A stretch of DNA of 13,544 nt from Desulfobulbaceae bacterium (GCA_024763115.1 JANTGB010000026.1:1-13544), one strand, 5' to 3'. Positions 1-7,496 are shown, counted from the first letter of the stretch. Notes: a model not told the origin generated them from the sequence alone. Program-made: numbers and translations.

Positions 1-1
1 A

Positions 2-182
2 AGGGCTCACTCAAAAATAAATTAGTAGAGATAAGGTGTAATATGGACATTTAGAGAAGTGATCTAATTGCATGCAACCGCAGGCGTAGCAGAGCTATGC
101 TTCCGGATTGCATAATTGCAGATCGCTTTTCTAAATGTTCAGATTGCGCCTTAGAATGCGAAGTTATTTTTGAGCGAGCCCT
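2..182. mobile_element. MITE-like 181-bp imperfect palindrome
   Basis: The two ends form 19-bp terminal inverted repeats (2-20 and 164-182) with one mismatch, starting AGGGCTC and ending AAAAATAA. The inner arms also pair: 34-66 matches the reverse complement of about 118-150 with only a few mismatches, and the centre (about 70-115) folds further. The whole segment is one long self-complementary unit without a coding frame, which is the architecture of a miniature inverted-repeat element. The left flank lies outside the window, so target-site duplication cannot be checked. Its ends differ from those of the other repeats in this window (GTAAC type), so it belongs to a different family. Confidence 0.7.
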
Positions 183-332
183 AAGCTAAGACTTCGAGGA
201 TTCGGTGCCCAGTAAGCAGCTACGTGTCCTCTTTAAATGGATTTCCTTAACTGTCGGCCTGTGGATTACTGAAAAGGAATAACTTGACCTGGTTGATATT
301 ATTAAACATTGCGCTCATGTCCATAATGATTT

Positions 333-354
333 TCAGGTTATTGGACAAACCTGA
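333..354. promoter_or_regulatory. inverted repeat in leader of amidotransferase-like gene
   Basis: A perfect 7-bp inverted repeat (TCAGGTT at 333-339, AACCTGA at 348-354) has an 8-nt spacer. It lies about 80 bp before the chosen start at 436. It could be an operator or a leader hairpin; there is no T-tract, so it is not a terminator. The rest of 183-435 holds no gene that I can support, and I see no convincing sigma-70 or -24/-12 promoter there. Confidence 0.3.
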
Positions 355-435
355 TGTGAGCCTTTGCTTTATCTCCCTCCCTGTCAGCTGCCGATTATCC
401 CAAATCCCCAGCCGACCTTTTTTCGGTGCTTACTG

Positions 436-1152
436 ATGATGATTGCAGTTCTCCAACATAGCCCCTGGGAAGGCCCGGGGCATAACATGCTTAAGGCTGC
501 CACAGAGACAGGTGTTACCCTCCGGGTTATCAAGGCCTGGGAGGGAAGTTTTCCCGACCCTGTCGGCTTTAACGGTTTTATCCTTCTGGGTGGCGGCGCC
601 AATGTCCATGAGGAGGACAAGTATCCTTTTTTAAAAAAAGAAAAAAGATATATCAAAAAGCTTCTTGACTCGGACAAACCATGTCTGGGAATCTGCCTGG
701 GGCATCAACTTCTGGCCAATGTGCTCGGTGCTACAGTGGGACGGAATTTCTGCTACTCTATTGGCCTTGGTCAGGCCCTGCTTACCTTACGCGGACGTAA
801 CCACCCTGTCTTTAAAACGATTGACCAGCCTATGCCCACCTTTAAATGGCATGGGCAGGCGGTATTGCCTCCGGTACCGCATCATTTTGAGATTCTGGCA
901 ACTTCAAAGGAGTGTCAGGTAGAGGCCTTCAGTATTATTGAGCGTCCCCATATTATTGGTGTTCAATTTGATAATCATGCCGCTCACCCGAAAGATGTGG
1001 CCATGTGGTATGATCACGATAAAAAGTGGCTTGATTCTCTGGACGGTTTTTTGCTGTCCAGGGAAACGCTTTTAAGCTCCATTGCCGGCCGGAAGAGTAG
1101 AATGGCCCAGGATTTCAAAAAGTTTTTCGTTGCTTTTTGCGGGTTTTTATAA
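436..1152 (+). CDS. class I glutamine amidotransferase-like protein
   Basis: The product (238 aa) resembles the glutaminase domain of GMP-synthase-type class I amidotransferases, which release ammonia from glutamine. The oxyanion-strand glycines appear as LLGGGANVHE at about 51-60, and the nucleophile elbow GICLGHQ puts the catalytic cysteine at C87. The usual C-terminal QFHPE dyad is altered: the aligned segment reads QFDNHAAH (177-184), so His and Glu are not in their normal places. It may be a divergent or non-hydrolysing member. No synthetase domain is attached. The start is uncertain. I chose the in-frame ATG pair at 436/439 because the protein then opens directly with the first beta strand (IAVLQHS), as the family does. 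A TTG at 364 would add 24 proline-rich residues, and neither start has a strong Shine-Dalgarno. The next gene starts 64 bp downstream, so this is probably an operon leading to nifV. Confidence 0.75.
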   Translation: MMIAVLQHSPWEGPGHNMLKAATETGVTLRVIKAWEGSFPDPVGFNGFILLGGGANVHEEDKYPFLKKEKRYIKKLLDSDKPCLGICLGHQLLANVLGATVGRNFCYSIGLGQALLTLRGRNHPVFKTIDQPMPTFKWHGQAVLPPVPHHFEILATSKECQVEAFSIIERPHIIGVQFDNHAAHPKDVAMWYDHDKKWLDSLDGFLLSRETLLSSIAGRKSRMAQDFKKFFVAFCGFL

Positions 1153-1216
1153 CGAAATAATTTTTCCTTGCCGGAAAAGCGCAGCATAATAATTACCAGT
1201 TATTGAGAATAAAAAA

Positions 1217-2521
1217 ATGGCGCCGATCAGCGATACCATGTTCAGTCTCCTTGACCAGGGTGGTCCTTTTGCCACCCCAACCCTTGTGCCCCCGGTCTCT
1301 ATTTTTTCGCCGGCCTCCCGCCGGATGGCCGGCAAAGTCCGCCAAACTGCTCAGCACACCAAATACCGGGTTATCCGCAACCAGATTTTTGACCTGCTGC
1401 AGATTGACAGCTTTGCAGATCTTCACAAAATGGCAGGCAATAATCAGCTCCGGCAGGAGGTCAGCCGAACCGCCTACCGTATGCTGGGAAATATGTTTGG
1501 CATTAACACAAGCTTTGCCGAGATCGTTACAGCTATCAACAATCATTCCCGCACGGCAGACGGGGTGATCCGCTATCTCAAGGGCAAGGTGCTGGCTAAT
1601 TTCGCCTCTCATATTGAAATGACCAATGAGATTGATGTAATTGCCAATCCGGTTGATCTGCTCTTAATCATCTTTGACAAACGATACCATCAGAAAGCCC
1701 GCTTTGAAGCAAGACGCAAACTGCTGCTGATGAACCTGGCCGGAACTATTGCTCAACGGGAGCGGGAAACCGAAATCGAGGCCAAGTTTGCCGGTTTTCT
1801 TGATTTTTTGAATCGTTATGTCTGGGATCGGGATTCTACCATCGGCGAATTGGAGCCGGTCTATGTCTTCAGTGAGCATGACCCTGCTGATTTTTCCTGT
1901 AAAACCACTAAAATTCTCAGTCTGGAAGAGGGAGCTGCGTGCGCTCCAGGGCCGAACCGGAAACTGACTTTGCTTAAGAGGCGGCGTTTTTATGCTGGAG
2001 ATCGCAATATTCCCATCTATGTCTCTATTCGTAAAAAGCCTCCTGAGGCCAAGGTTTTAAAGCTGTTGCGCAAGGGTGAAGAAAATCCGGCGGTGGCAGT
2101 GGATGACGAGTTGGGGCTTATGGCTGTGCTTGATACCATTGCTGATGTCAATGCCTTCCTGAATCACCTGACCCGTTCCGCCAAGGCTGCGGACTCCTTT
2201 ATGGTGTTGGAGGATATTGAGGATTCACTATCCGTCAACCAGAGCAGGGCCAAAAATATCGGCAGCTCCAGAGAAAACCGAATGTTGAAATTTTTCGCTA
2301 GGCTGGGCGGTATGCGGGTTGAGTTTATTGTTCATACCACAAAGAGTTATCTTAACTATGTCTATCAGCGTGATGTGGCCCATGATGAGTATGAAGTCAA
2401 ACGGATCTTTGATTCCGGCGTGGCAGGACTGCTCTTTCCGGAAGACATTTATTATCTTGATCTGAAAAAGGCGCGGGAGTATCAGCTGGCCTGGTTTCGT
2501 AAACAACTTGAGTATTATTAA
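1217..2521 (+). CDS. uncharacterised 434-residue protein, possible RelA/SpoT-like C-terminal fold
   Basis: I do not recognise this family with confidence. It is soluble, with no signal peptide or membrane segment. The N-terminal half (about 45-215) looks largely helical and rich in charged residues. The C-terminal part (about 255-434) has a pattern loosely like a (p)ppGpp-synthetase nucleotidyltransferase fold. A strand is followed by a basic segment IRKKPPEAKVLKLLRK (271-286). Next come an acidic-start strand DDELGLMAVLD (296-306) and a later strand RVEFIVHT (367-374) that recalls the VEIQIRT strand of RelA/SpoT. This is read by eye and may be wrong. The gene sits between the amidotransferase-like gene and nifV. 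Its stop (2519-2521) overlaps the AAGGAG ribosome-binding site of nifV, implying translational coupling. The start ATG has only weak Shine-Dalgarno support; ATG at 1238 is an alternative. Confidence 0.7.
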   Translation: MAPISDTMFSLLDQGGPFATPTLVPPVSIFSPASRRMAGKVRQTAQHTKYRVIRNQIFDLLQIDSFADLHKMAGNNQLRQEVSRTAYRMLGNMFGINTSFAEIVTAINNHSRTADGVIRYLKGKVLANFASHIEMTNEIDVIANPVDLLLIIFDKRYHQKARFEARRKLLLMNLAGTIAQRERETEIEAKFAGFLDFLNRYVWDRDSTIGELEPVYVFSEHDPADFSCKTTKILSLEEGAACAPGPNRKLTLLKRRRFYAGDRNIPIYVSIRKKPPEAKVLKLLRKGEENPAVAVDDELGLMAVLDTIADVNAFLNHLTRSAKAADSFMVLEDIEDSLSVNQSRAKNIGSSRENRMLKFFARLGGMRVEFIVHTTKSYLNYVYQRDVAHDEYEVKRIFDSGVAGLLFPEDIYYLDLKKAREYQLAWFRKQLEYY

Positions 2522-2530
2522 GGAGTGGTG

Positions 2531-3640
2531 ATGAGTATTATTGATACCACTCTCCGGGAAGGAGAGCAGACAGCCGGAATTGCTTTTACCTTTGAGGCCA
2601 AAAAGAGAATTATTGCCGGATTAGCGCAACTTGGAGTAGATGAAATTGAGCTCGGCACAGCAAGTCGGGCAAACCATGATTTGGTCATCCTGGCAGATTT
2701 TATCCGCGTTCACCATTCCCGGCAGGCCTTTTCCCTCTGGTGCCGCTGTCAAGATGAAGACATCAGCTACGCAGCCTCATTAAAGCCGGCTGTTCTCGCC
2801 CTTTCCATCCCGGCCTCCGACCTGCATTTGACAAAAAAACTGGGCAGGGATAGGAAGTGGGCTGCCGCCCGACTGCGTAAGTCATTAAACACGGCTAGCA
2901 GGGCCGGGATCAGGAAACTTGCTGTAGGGCTTGAAGATGCCAGTCGGGCTGATGGTGATTTTCTCAGAATCCTGGCAGGCATTGCCGAAGAAAACGGAGC
3001 TTTCAGGTTACGCCTGGCCGACACCGTAGGCATTGCCACACCAATGACCATGATCAGGATGGTGGAACCTTTGCTGGGAATGGATCTTGAAATCGGCGTG
3101 CATTGCCATAATGATTTCGGCATGGCCACTGCCAACACCATTACGGCCCTGGAGCATGGCGCTTTGTGGGGGGATGCGACCATTCTCGGCTTGGGAGAGC
3201 GGGCCGGCAATAGTCGCCTGGAAGAGCTTATAAGCTTCCTGGCGCTCCAGTCCGGCAAGCCTTATAATCTTGAAGGGCTTCGCCGGTTAAGTGCTTTTGT
3301 CGCAGAGCAAAGCGGGCGCCGGATCTGTCCGGCCCGGCCTATTCTCGGATCAGAGATATTTGCCTGCGAAACCGGGATTCACCTCCATGGGCTGATGACT
3401 GATCCCACAACCTATGAGCCCTTTGCCCCGGAAAAAGTGGGGTTGACCCGCAAGCTTGCTGTTGGTCGTAAAGCGGGCAGGCGAAGCATTGCTCTCACCT
3501 TGGAACGTCTGGGGATTGCCCGTCTTGACGAAATATGCCTCGCCGGGTTGACCGGAAAAATCAGAAACGAGGCCGCAAAAAAACAACGCAGCCTCTCTGA
3601 TGTCGAAATCATCAGCCTGGCTCGGCCTTATTGCCCCTGA
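2531..3640 (+). CDS. nifV: homocitrate synthase NifV
   Basis: NifV condenses acetyl-CoA with 2-oxoglutarate to homocitrate, the organic ligand of FeMo-cofactor. The 369-residue protein has the hallmarks of the DRE-TIM metallolyase / homocitrate-isopropylmalate synthase family. These are DTTLREGEQ at residues 5-13 (catalytic Arg9, metal ligand Asp5), the metal-binding HCHNDFG at 191-197 and the GLGERAGN loop at 220-227. Length is normal for NifV (about 370-390) and it lacks the regulatory LeuA C-terminal domain. ATG 2531 is preferred over GTG 2525/2528 because AAGGAG at 2520-2525 then has a 5-nt spacer. Isopropylmalate or citramalate synthase are alternatives by sequence alone; nif context and length favour NifV. 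It ends 17 bp from the convergent nifA stop, with no obvious terminator between. Confidence 0.88.
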   Translation: MSIIDTTLREGEQTAGIAFTFEAKKRIIAGLAQLGVDEIELGTASRANHDLVILADFIRVHHSRQAFSLWCRCQDEDISYAASLKPAVLALSIPASDLHLTKKLGRDRKWAAARLRKSLNTASRAGIRKLAVGLEDASRADGDFLRILAGIAEENGAFRLRLADTVGIATPMTMIRMVEPLLGMDLEIGVHCHNDFGMATANTITALEHGALWGDATILGLGERAGNSRLEELISFLALQSGKPYNLEGLRRLSAFVAEQSGRRICPARPILGSEIFACETGIHLHGLMTDPTTYEPFAPEKVGLTRKLAVGRKAGRRSIALTLERLGIARLDEICLAGLTGKIRNEAAKKQRSLSDVEIISLARPYCP

Positions 3641-3657
3641 TTGCATTACTTTCCGAC

Positions 3658-5274
3658 CTATTCCACGGCAAATGCCGGTCGTTCAAGACCGAATTTTCTG
3701 ATCCGGTAACCTATCTGGCGCTGGGTAAGCCCCAGTTCTCGCGCTGCACGAGCCTGAACCCAACCGTTGCGGCGTAAAGCAGCCTCGATCTGCTGACGCT
3801 CCAGGTCCTTCAAAGAGCCTGGAGGGGTTAGTGGGCTGAGCAGTGCGGCAGGCGGAGGAGTCGAAGATAGACCGGATTCCGGTCGCGGCGACCTGGGGAT
3901 AGCCCGGAGATGCTCACTGATATCCTCAGGCCGGATAACGGCATTATCAGCTAAAATCACCAGACGTTCGATGAGGTTCTGCAGCTCCCGGACATTGCCG
4001 GGCCAGTCATAGCCGGTCAGATAGTCAAGGGCTGCGGTGGTCAGAGCCACCTCCTTGTCATTTCGGCTGTTACTGGAATTTAAAAAATGATCAATGAGCA
4101 GGGGCACATCCTGCCGTCTTTCTCTGAGTGGCGGTAAGCGCAGGGGCACCACATTCAGGCGGTAATAGAGATCAGAACGAAAAAGACCCCGGTTTACCGA
4201 ATCCTGCAAATCAACATTGGTGGCGGCAATAATCCGAACATCCACGGTCAAGGTTTTCGTACCGCCTATCCGTTCAAACTGGCGCTCCTGCAGTACCCGC
4301 AGTAACTTGGCCTGGAGGAGAATGGGCATCTCGCCGATTTCATCCAAGAAAATCGTGCCGCCGTCCGCCATCTCAAATCGGCCCGGCCTGGCTGCCGTGG
4401 CTCCGGTGAAGGCTCCTTTGTCATGGCCCAGGAGTTCGCTTTCCAGGAGATTCTCCGGCAGGGCCGCGCAATTGACCTTAATAAAAGACGCCTCTTTTCT
4501 GGGACTGGCTTCGTGGATGGCCCGGGCGACAAGCTCCTTGCCGGTGCCTGACTCGCCAAGCAGAAGAGCGGTGGCCCGGCTCGGTGCCACCTTTTCAATA
4601 GTCCAGAACACCTCCTCCATGGCAGGAGAATTGCCTATTATATAATGTTTGGAAAAACGGCTGTGAAGTTCGGCCTTCAGCGACTTGTTTTCCGCCACCA
4701 GCTTTTCTTCCTTTTGGTTGATGGCATCATGAAGCAGCAGAAACTGGCCGATAATCGTAGCCAGAATTTCCAGAAAGGAAATATCCTCTTCAAAGGAAAC
4801 TTCCGGGCCAAAGAGGCGATCAACCGTAAGCACTCCCACAGTCTTACCTTCCACTTCCACCGGCACGCCGATAAAGGACAAGCCTTCTTTTTTTATCCTT
4901 GACCTGGCTCCGGTACGATTCAGAAAAAGCGGTTCATTATTAATATCCGGGACAACGCAGGGTGAACCGGACTGAAAGATCTGACCGCAGACTCCTTCTG
5001 ATAAACCATAGATACCACGCTGCTCTTCAGCCACGGAAAGTCCATAGGAGGCGCGAATGGACAGGCGGTGACCACCTTTGTCCAGCAGAACCAGGGTTGC
5101 CCTTTCCATATGCAGGGTGTCATGAAGAACCTGAAGCACCCGGCCCAGGCAGGTATCAAGATGCACGGCTCGACCAATGAGCTTGCAGGCTTCCGCCAAA
5201 GCCTTTATTTTTAAAGTTTCTATCCGGTAGGACATGTCTCCCGCGCAATGTATTACCTTGCCGTTATCAAACAT
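3658..5274 (-). CDS. nifA: sigma-54-dependent nif activator NifA (GAF-AAA+-HTH)
   Basis: The 538-residue protein has a GAF sensor domain (about 20-185), then an AAA+ sigma-54 activation domain (about 210-445). The AAA+ domain shows Walker A GESGTGKE (240-247), the sigma-54-contacting GAFTGA loop (287-292), Walker B TIFLDE (307-312) and the arginine-finger region PPLRERRQD. A Fis-type helix-turn-helix lies at about 503-530 (GWVQARAARELGLTQRQIGYRI, typical of NifA). The interdomain linker (about 455-488) is proline/serine-rich and has no CxxxxC pair, so it lacks the oxygen-sensing motif of rhizobial NifA. I chose ATG at 5274 because GAGAGGA precedes it at good spacing; ATG at 5310 has no Shine-Dalgarno. 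It is divergent from nifH, whose promoter it should activate. It could in principle be another nitrogenase activator (VnfA/AnfA class), but the neighbours are Mo-nif genes. Confidence 0.92.
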   Translation of the reverse strand: MFDNGKVIHCAGDMSYRIETLKIKALAEACKLIGRAVHLDTCLGRVLQVLHDTLHMERATLVLLDKGGHRLSIRASYGLSVAEEQRGIYGLSEGVCGQIFQSGSPCVVPDINNEPLFLNRTGARSRIKKEGLSFIGVPVEVEGKTVGVLTVDRLFGPEVSFEEDISFLEILATIIGQFLLLHDAINQKEEKLVAENKSLKAELHSRFSKHYIIGNSPAMEEVFWTIEKVAPSRATALLLGESGTGKELVARAIHEASPRKEASFIKVNCAALPENLLESELLGHDKGAFTGATAARPGRFEMADGGTIFLDEIGEMPILLQAKLLRVLQERQFERIGGTKTLTVDVRIIAATNVDLQDSVNRGLFRSDLYYRLNVVPLRLPPLRERRQDVPLLIDHFLNSSNSRNDKEVALTTAALDYLTGYDWPGNVRELQNLIERLVILADNAVIRPEDISEHLRAIPRSPRPESGLSSTPPPAALLSPLTPPGSLKDLERQQIEAALRRNGWVQARAARELGLTQRQIGYRIRKFGLERPAFAVE

Positions 5275-5327
5275 AGTATCCTCTCTATTCACAAGGGGGT
5301 ATAAGAACATGGAAATTAATTATAAAG

Positions 5328-5440
5328 GTAACTGCTCACAGGGGCACCGCATATTCGGAGTCTTCGCTTACCTCTAAGTATATCAGAATAGTTACAGTAG
5401 GTAGTTTTAGTAATTTTTTTACACTTAGCTGAATAGTTAC
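5328..5440. repeat. remnants of the GTAAC-type repeat family between nifA and nifH
   Basis: The 47 bp at 5394-5440 match the right end of the element at 9225-9416 (9371-9416) at about 85% identity, including the run TTTTAGTAATTTTTT, and end in CTGAATAGTTAC. That 12-mer is the exact reverse complement of the element's left tip. A second outward end, GAATAGTTAC, lies at 5386-5395, and a left-type end GTAACTGCTCAC starts at 5328. No 8-bp duplication flanks any pairing of these ends (5320-5327 and 5441-5448 differ), so this looks like nested or decayed copies rather than one intact insertion. The segment lies in the upstream region of nifA. Confidence 0.65.
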
Positions 5441-5554
5441 GATTGATCAACTATTGTTTTAGCAATAATTATGCCTAAAAATTTTTATCTGCAATTTCGG
5501 CAAGTTGTATGCTAATAAGAAAAAATCAGCGCTAGTTAATTACATTTATGTATA

Positions 5555-5663
5555 TTTTGTCATTTTGACTATCAAATTAGTTACAATTTTGTAAACCACG
5601 ACAGGTAAGTTTGTTTCTACCTTTTTGTTAAGATTATACTTTTTTGTCATCTTTTCTACCAAA
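5555..5663 (+). promoter_or_regulatory. paired upstream sites resembling variant NifA UAS
   Basis: Two 22-bp direct repeats, 5555-5576 and 5642-5663, agree at 18 positions. Both start TTTTGTCAT, continue with CTAYC and end in AAA. Within each lies TGT-N10-AYC (5558-5573 and 5645-5660), close to the NifA upstream activator consensus TGT-N10-ACA. They lie about 100 and 190 bp before the -24 element, the usual distance for enhancer-like NifA sites. No perfect TGT-N10-ACA occurs in this gap. The rest of 5441-5740 is AT-rich and non-coding as far as I can see. Confidence 0.4.
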
Positions 5664-5746
5664 AGCGATTGCTACATATTAAGTTTTCAAGGCACAAATA
5701 TCTTTATCTCTTTGTAATATCGTTATTTTAAAAAATAAACTCCTGT

Positions 5747-5762
5747 TGGCACAGCCCTTGAA
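5747..5762 (+). promoter_or_regulatory. sigma-54 (-24/-12) promoter of nifH operon
   Basis: TGGCAC (5747-5752), five bases, then TTGAA (5758-5762) matches the sigma-54 core TGGCAC-N5-TTGCW with the correct 12-bp GG-to-G spacing. The single deviation is A instead of C in the -12 GC pair. Transcription would start near 5772, giving a leader of roughly 105 nt before the nifH ATG. NifA, encoded divergently, is the expected activator. Confidence 0.75.
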
Positions 5763-5795
5763 AAAGTAAGCTTGGCAAGTAGCAGAAAGTTCGGT

Positions 5796-5856
5796 TGTTT
5801 CCAAAGCTGGAAACAGCAAAAAGATAAGTAAAGATGGCCGACGGAAAGCAGCCATC
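5796..5856 (+). promoter_or_regulatory. two hairpins in nifH 5' leader
   Basis: The first hairpin pairs TGTTTCC (5796-5802) with GGAAACA (5809-5815) across a 6-nt loop. The second pairs GATGGC (5833-5838) with GCCATC (5851-5856) across a 12-nt loop. Both precede the AAGGAGA ribosome-binding site at 5864-5870 and would lie in the transcribed leader if the -24/-12 promoter is used. Neither has a T-tract. They could stabilise the abundant nifH mRNA; this role is inferred. Confidence 0.45.
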
Positions 5857-5877
5857 GAACCAGAAGGAGAAGTGATT

Positions 5878-6708
5878 ATGCGTAAGGTAGCAATCTATGG
5901 AAAAGGCGGAATCGGCAAGTCCACCACAACCCAGAATACAGTAGCAGGCCTGGTTGAAATGGGACGAAAGGTAATGATTGTCGGCTGTGATCCCAAGGCG
6001 GATTCCACCCGTCTCATGCTGGGCGGTCTGGCCCAGAAATCAGTACTGGATACCCTGCGCGAGGAGGGTGAGGATGTAGAGCTTGATGATATCCGAAAAG
6101 AAGGCTATGCCGGTGTACTCTGCGTGGAATCAGGTGGGCCGGAGCCCGGAGTCGGCTGTGCCGGTCGGGGTATTATCACATCTATTAACATGCTGGAATC
6201 CCTGGGCGCCTATGATGAGAGCGAGAAGCTGGACTATGCCTTTTACGATGTCCTGGGCGATGTGGTCTGTGGTGGTTTTGCCATGCCTATCCGTGATGGT
6301 AAGGCCCAGGAGATCTATATTGTTGTCTCCGGCGAGATGATGGCCATGTATGCCGCCAATAATATCTCTAAAGGTATCCGCAAATTTGCCCAGACCGGCG
6401 ATGTCCGCCTGGGTGGGCTGATCTGTAACTCGCGGATGGTGGATAACGAAAAGGAGATGATTGAAAAATTTGCTGAAAAGCTCGGCACCCAGATGATTCA
6501 TTTTGTCCCCCGCCACAATGACGTGCAGCGGGCGGAGATTAATCGTCAGACTGTTATTGCCTGGAACCCCGAAGTCGAACAGGCTGATGAATATCGGGCT
6601 CTGGCCGCGGCCATTGACGGGAATAAAAATTTTGTCATCCCGAAACCTATGGAAATTGAAGAGTTGGAAGGATTGCTGATGGAGTTTGGATTACTCGACG
6701 CAGCATAA
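5878..6708 (+). CDS. nifH: nitrogenase iron protein NifH
   Basis: NifH is the dinitrogenase reductase. The homodimer binds MgATP and one [4Fe-4S] cluster, passes electrons to NifDK, and also takes part in FeMo-co maturation. The 276-residue product has the P-loop GKGGIGKS (8-15), switch residues around DPKADST (38-44), the cluster cysteines C94 (GVGCAGRG) and C131 (DVVCGGF), and R97, which corresponds to the arginine ADP-ribosylated by DraT in some bacteria. Length is in the normal 270-300 range. ATG 5878 is preferred over GTG 5872 because AAGGAGA (5864-5870) is then 7 nt away. It is first in the sigma-54-driven operon and is followed 60 bp later by nifI1. Confidence 0.98.
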   Translation: MRKVAIYGKGGIGKSTTTQNTVAGLVEMGRKVMIVGCDPKADSTRLMLGGLAQKSVLDTLREEGEDVELDDIRKEGYAGVLCVESGGPEPGVGCAGRGIITSINMLESLGAYDESEKLDYAFYDVLGDVVCGGFAMPIRDGKAQEIYIVVSGEMMAMYAANNISKGIRKFAQTGDVRLGGLICNSRMVDNEKEMIEKFAEKLGTQMIHFVPRHNDVQRAEINRQTVIAWNPEVEQADEYRALAAAIDGNKNFVIPKPMEIEELEGLLMEFGLLDAA

Positions 6709-6768
6709 AGATTGCCGGTCTCTTATTTCTATATGCTGAAAACAAAAAAGAATAATGGAGCAAAACCA

Positions 6769-7125
6769 ATGATGATTATGATTCGAGCCATTGTCAGACC
6801 TGAAAAATCAGATGCGATTTTGGCAGCATTAATGGATGCCGGCTTTCCGGCAGTGACTAAATATTCCGTAGCCGGTCGCGGTAAGCAGCGCGGTATCAAG
6901 ATTGGCGAAGTTACCTATGACGAGATTCCCAAGACCATGCTGATGAGCGTGATCAATGAAGCAGATAAGGATTTTGTTATTGAGACCGTGATGAAAACCG
7001 CCCGAACCGAAACCAAAGGAGCCTTTGGTGACGGCAAGATTTTTGTAAGCCCGGTTGATGAGTCCTATACCATTTCCTCAGGCGTGCTTGATACGGCCGC
7101 AGCCTCCGAGGGGGTGGCGCCATGA
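6769..7125 (+). CDS. nifI1: PII-family nitrogenase regulator NifI1
   Basis: The 118-residue protein is a PII-family member of the NifI1 branch. In methanogens and anaerobic bacteria NifI1 and NifI2 form a complex that binds NifDK and switches off nitrogenase, relieved by 2-oxoglutarate and ATP. The N terminus MIRAIVRPEK (4-13), the T-loop sequence with VAGRGKQRGIKIGEVTYDEIP and the B-loop GDGKIFVSP are characteristic. The start ATG 6769 has GGAG at 6757-6760, 8 nt upstream; a TTG at 6712 would add residues unlike the family. The stop overlaps the nifI2 start (ATGA), so the two are translationally coupled. Confidence 0.95.
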   Translation: MMIMIRAIVRPEKSDAILAALMDAGFPAVTKYSVAGRGKQRGIKIGEVTYDEIPKTMLMSVINEADKDFVIETVMKTARTETKGAFGDGKIFVSPVDESYTISSGVLDTAAASEGVAP

Positions 7126-7496
7126 AAGAGGTTGTCGCCATTGTGCGGATCAACATGATGAATAAAACCAAGCAGGCCCTCACTGAGGAAGGGATTGACG
7201 CCTTCTTTGCCCATGAAGCCCATGGTCGCGGCAAGGGTTTTGTCAACTCTGATGTCCTGGCTGGAGCTGAACAGGGCTATGAAGAAGCGGCCGCCCTGCT
7301 TGGCGAAAAGGGCAAGCTCTACCCCAAACGGATGATCACCGTGGTCACCGAGGATGACAAGGTGGAAGGAGTTGTCCGAACCATTATAAACACCAACCGA
7401 ACCGATAAACCCGGAGACGGCAAAATCTTTGTCCTGCCTGTCCCTGATGCTGTTCGGGTACGAACCGGCGAATCCGGCGAAAAAGCAATTGTCTAA
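7122..7496 (+). CDS. nifI2: PII-family nitrogenase regulator NifI2
   Basis: The 124-residue partner of NifI1 is recognisable from VVAIVRINMMNKTKQAL near the N terminus and from HEAHGRGKG at the T-loop base. The T-loop LLGEKGKLYPKRMITVV follows, and the nucleotide-binding B-loop GDGKIFVLPV lies near the C terminus. Its start codon overlaps the nifI1 stop by 4 bp, and the GAGGGGGTGG before it offers a ribosome-binding site. Position between nifH and nifD is the conserved location in anaerobe nif operons. The pair is expected to control NifDK activity post-translationally; no draT/draG genes are visible here. Confidence 0.95.
   Translation: MKEVVAIVRINMMNKTKQALTEEGIDAFFAHEAHGRGKGFVNSDVLAGAEQGYEEAAALLGEKGKLYPKRMITVVTEDDKVEGVVRTIINTNRTDKPGDGKIFVLPVPDAVRVRTGESGEKAIV

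Noticed and set aside
364..435. TTG start extending the amidotransferase-like protein by 24 residues
   Set aside because: The extra residues are proline-rich and precede what is normally the first beta strand. There is no clear Shine-Dalgarno, though the true start remains uncertain.
5328..5440. A complete second insertion of the 9225-type element
   Set aside because: None of the end pairs is flanked by matching 8-bp repeats, and the internal sequence does not match the intact element outside the right 47 bp.
5590..5603. TGT...ACA as a canonical NifA activator site
   Set aside because: The spacer is 8 nt rather than 10, which puts the half-sites on the wrong helical phase.
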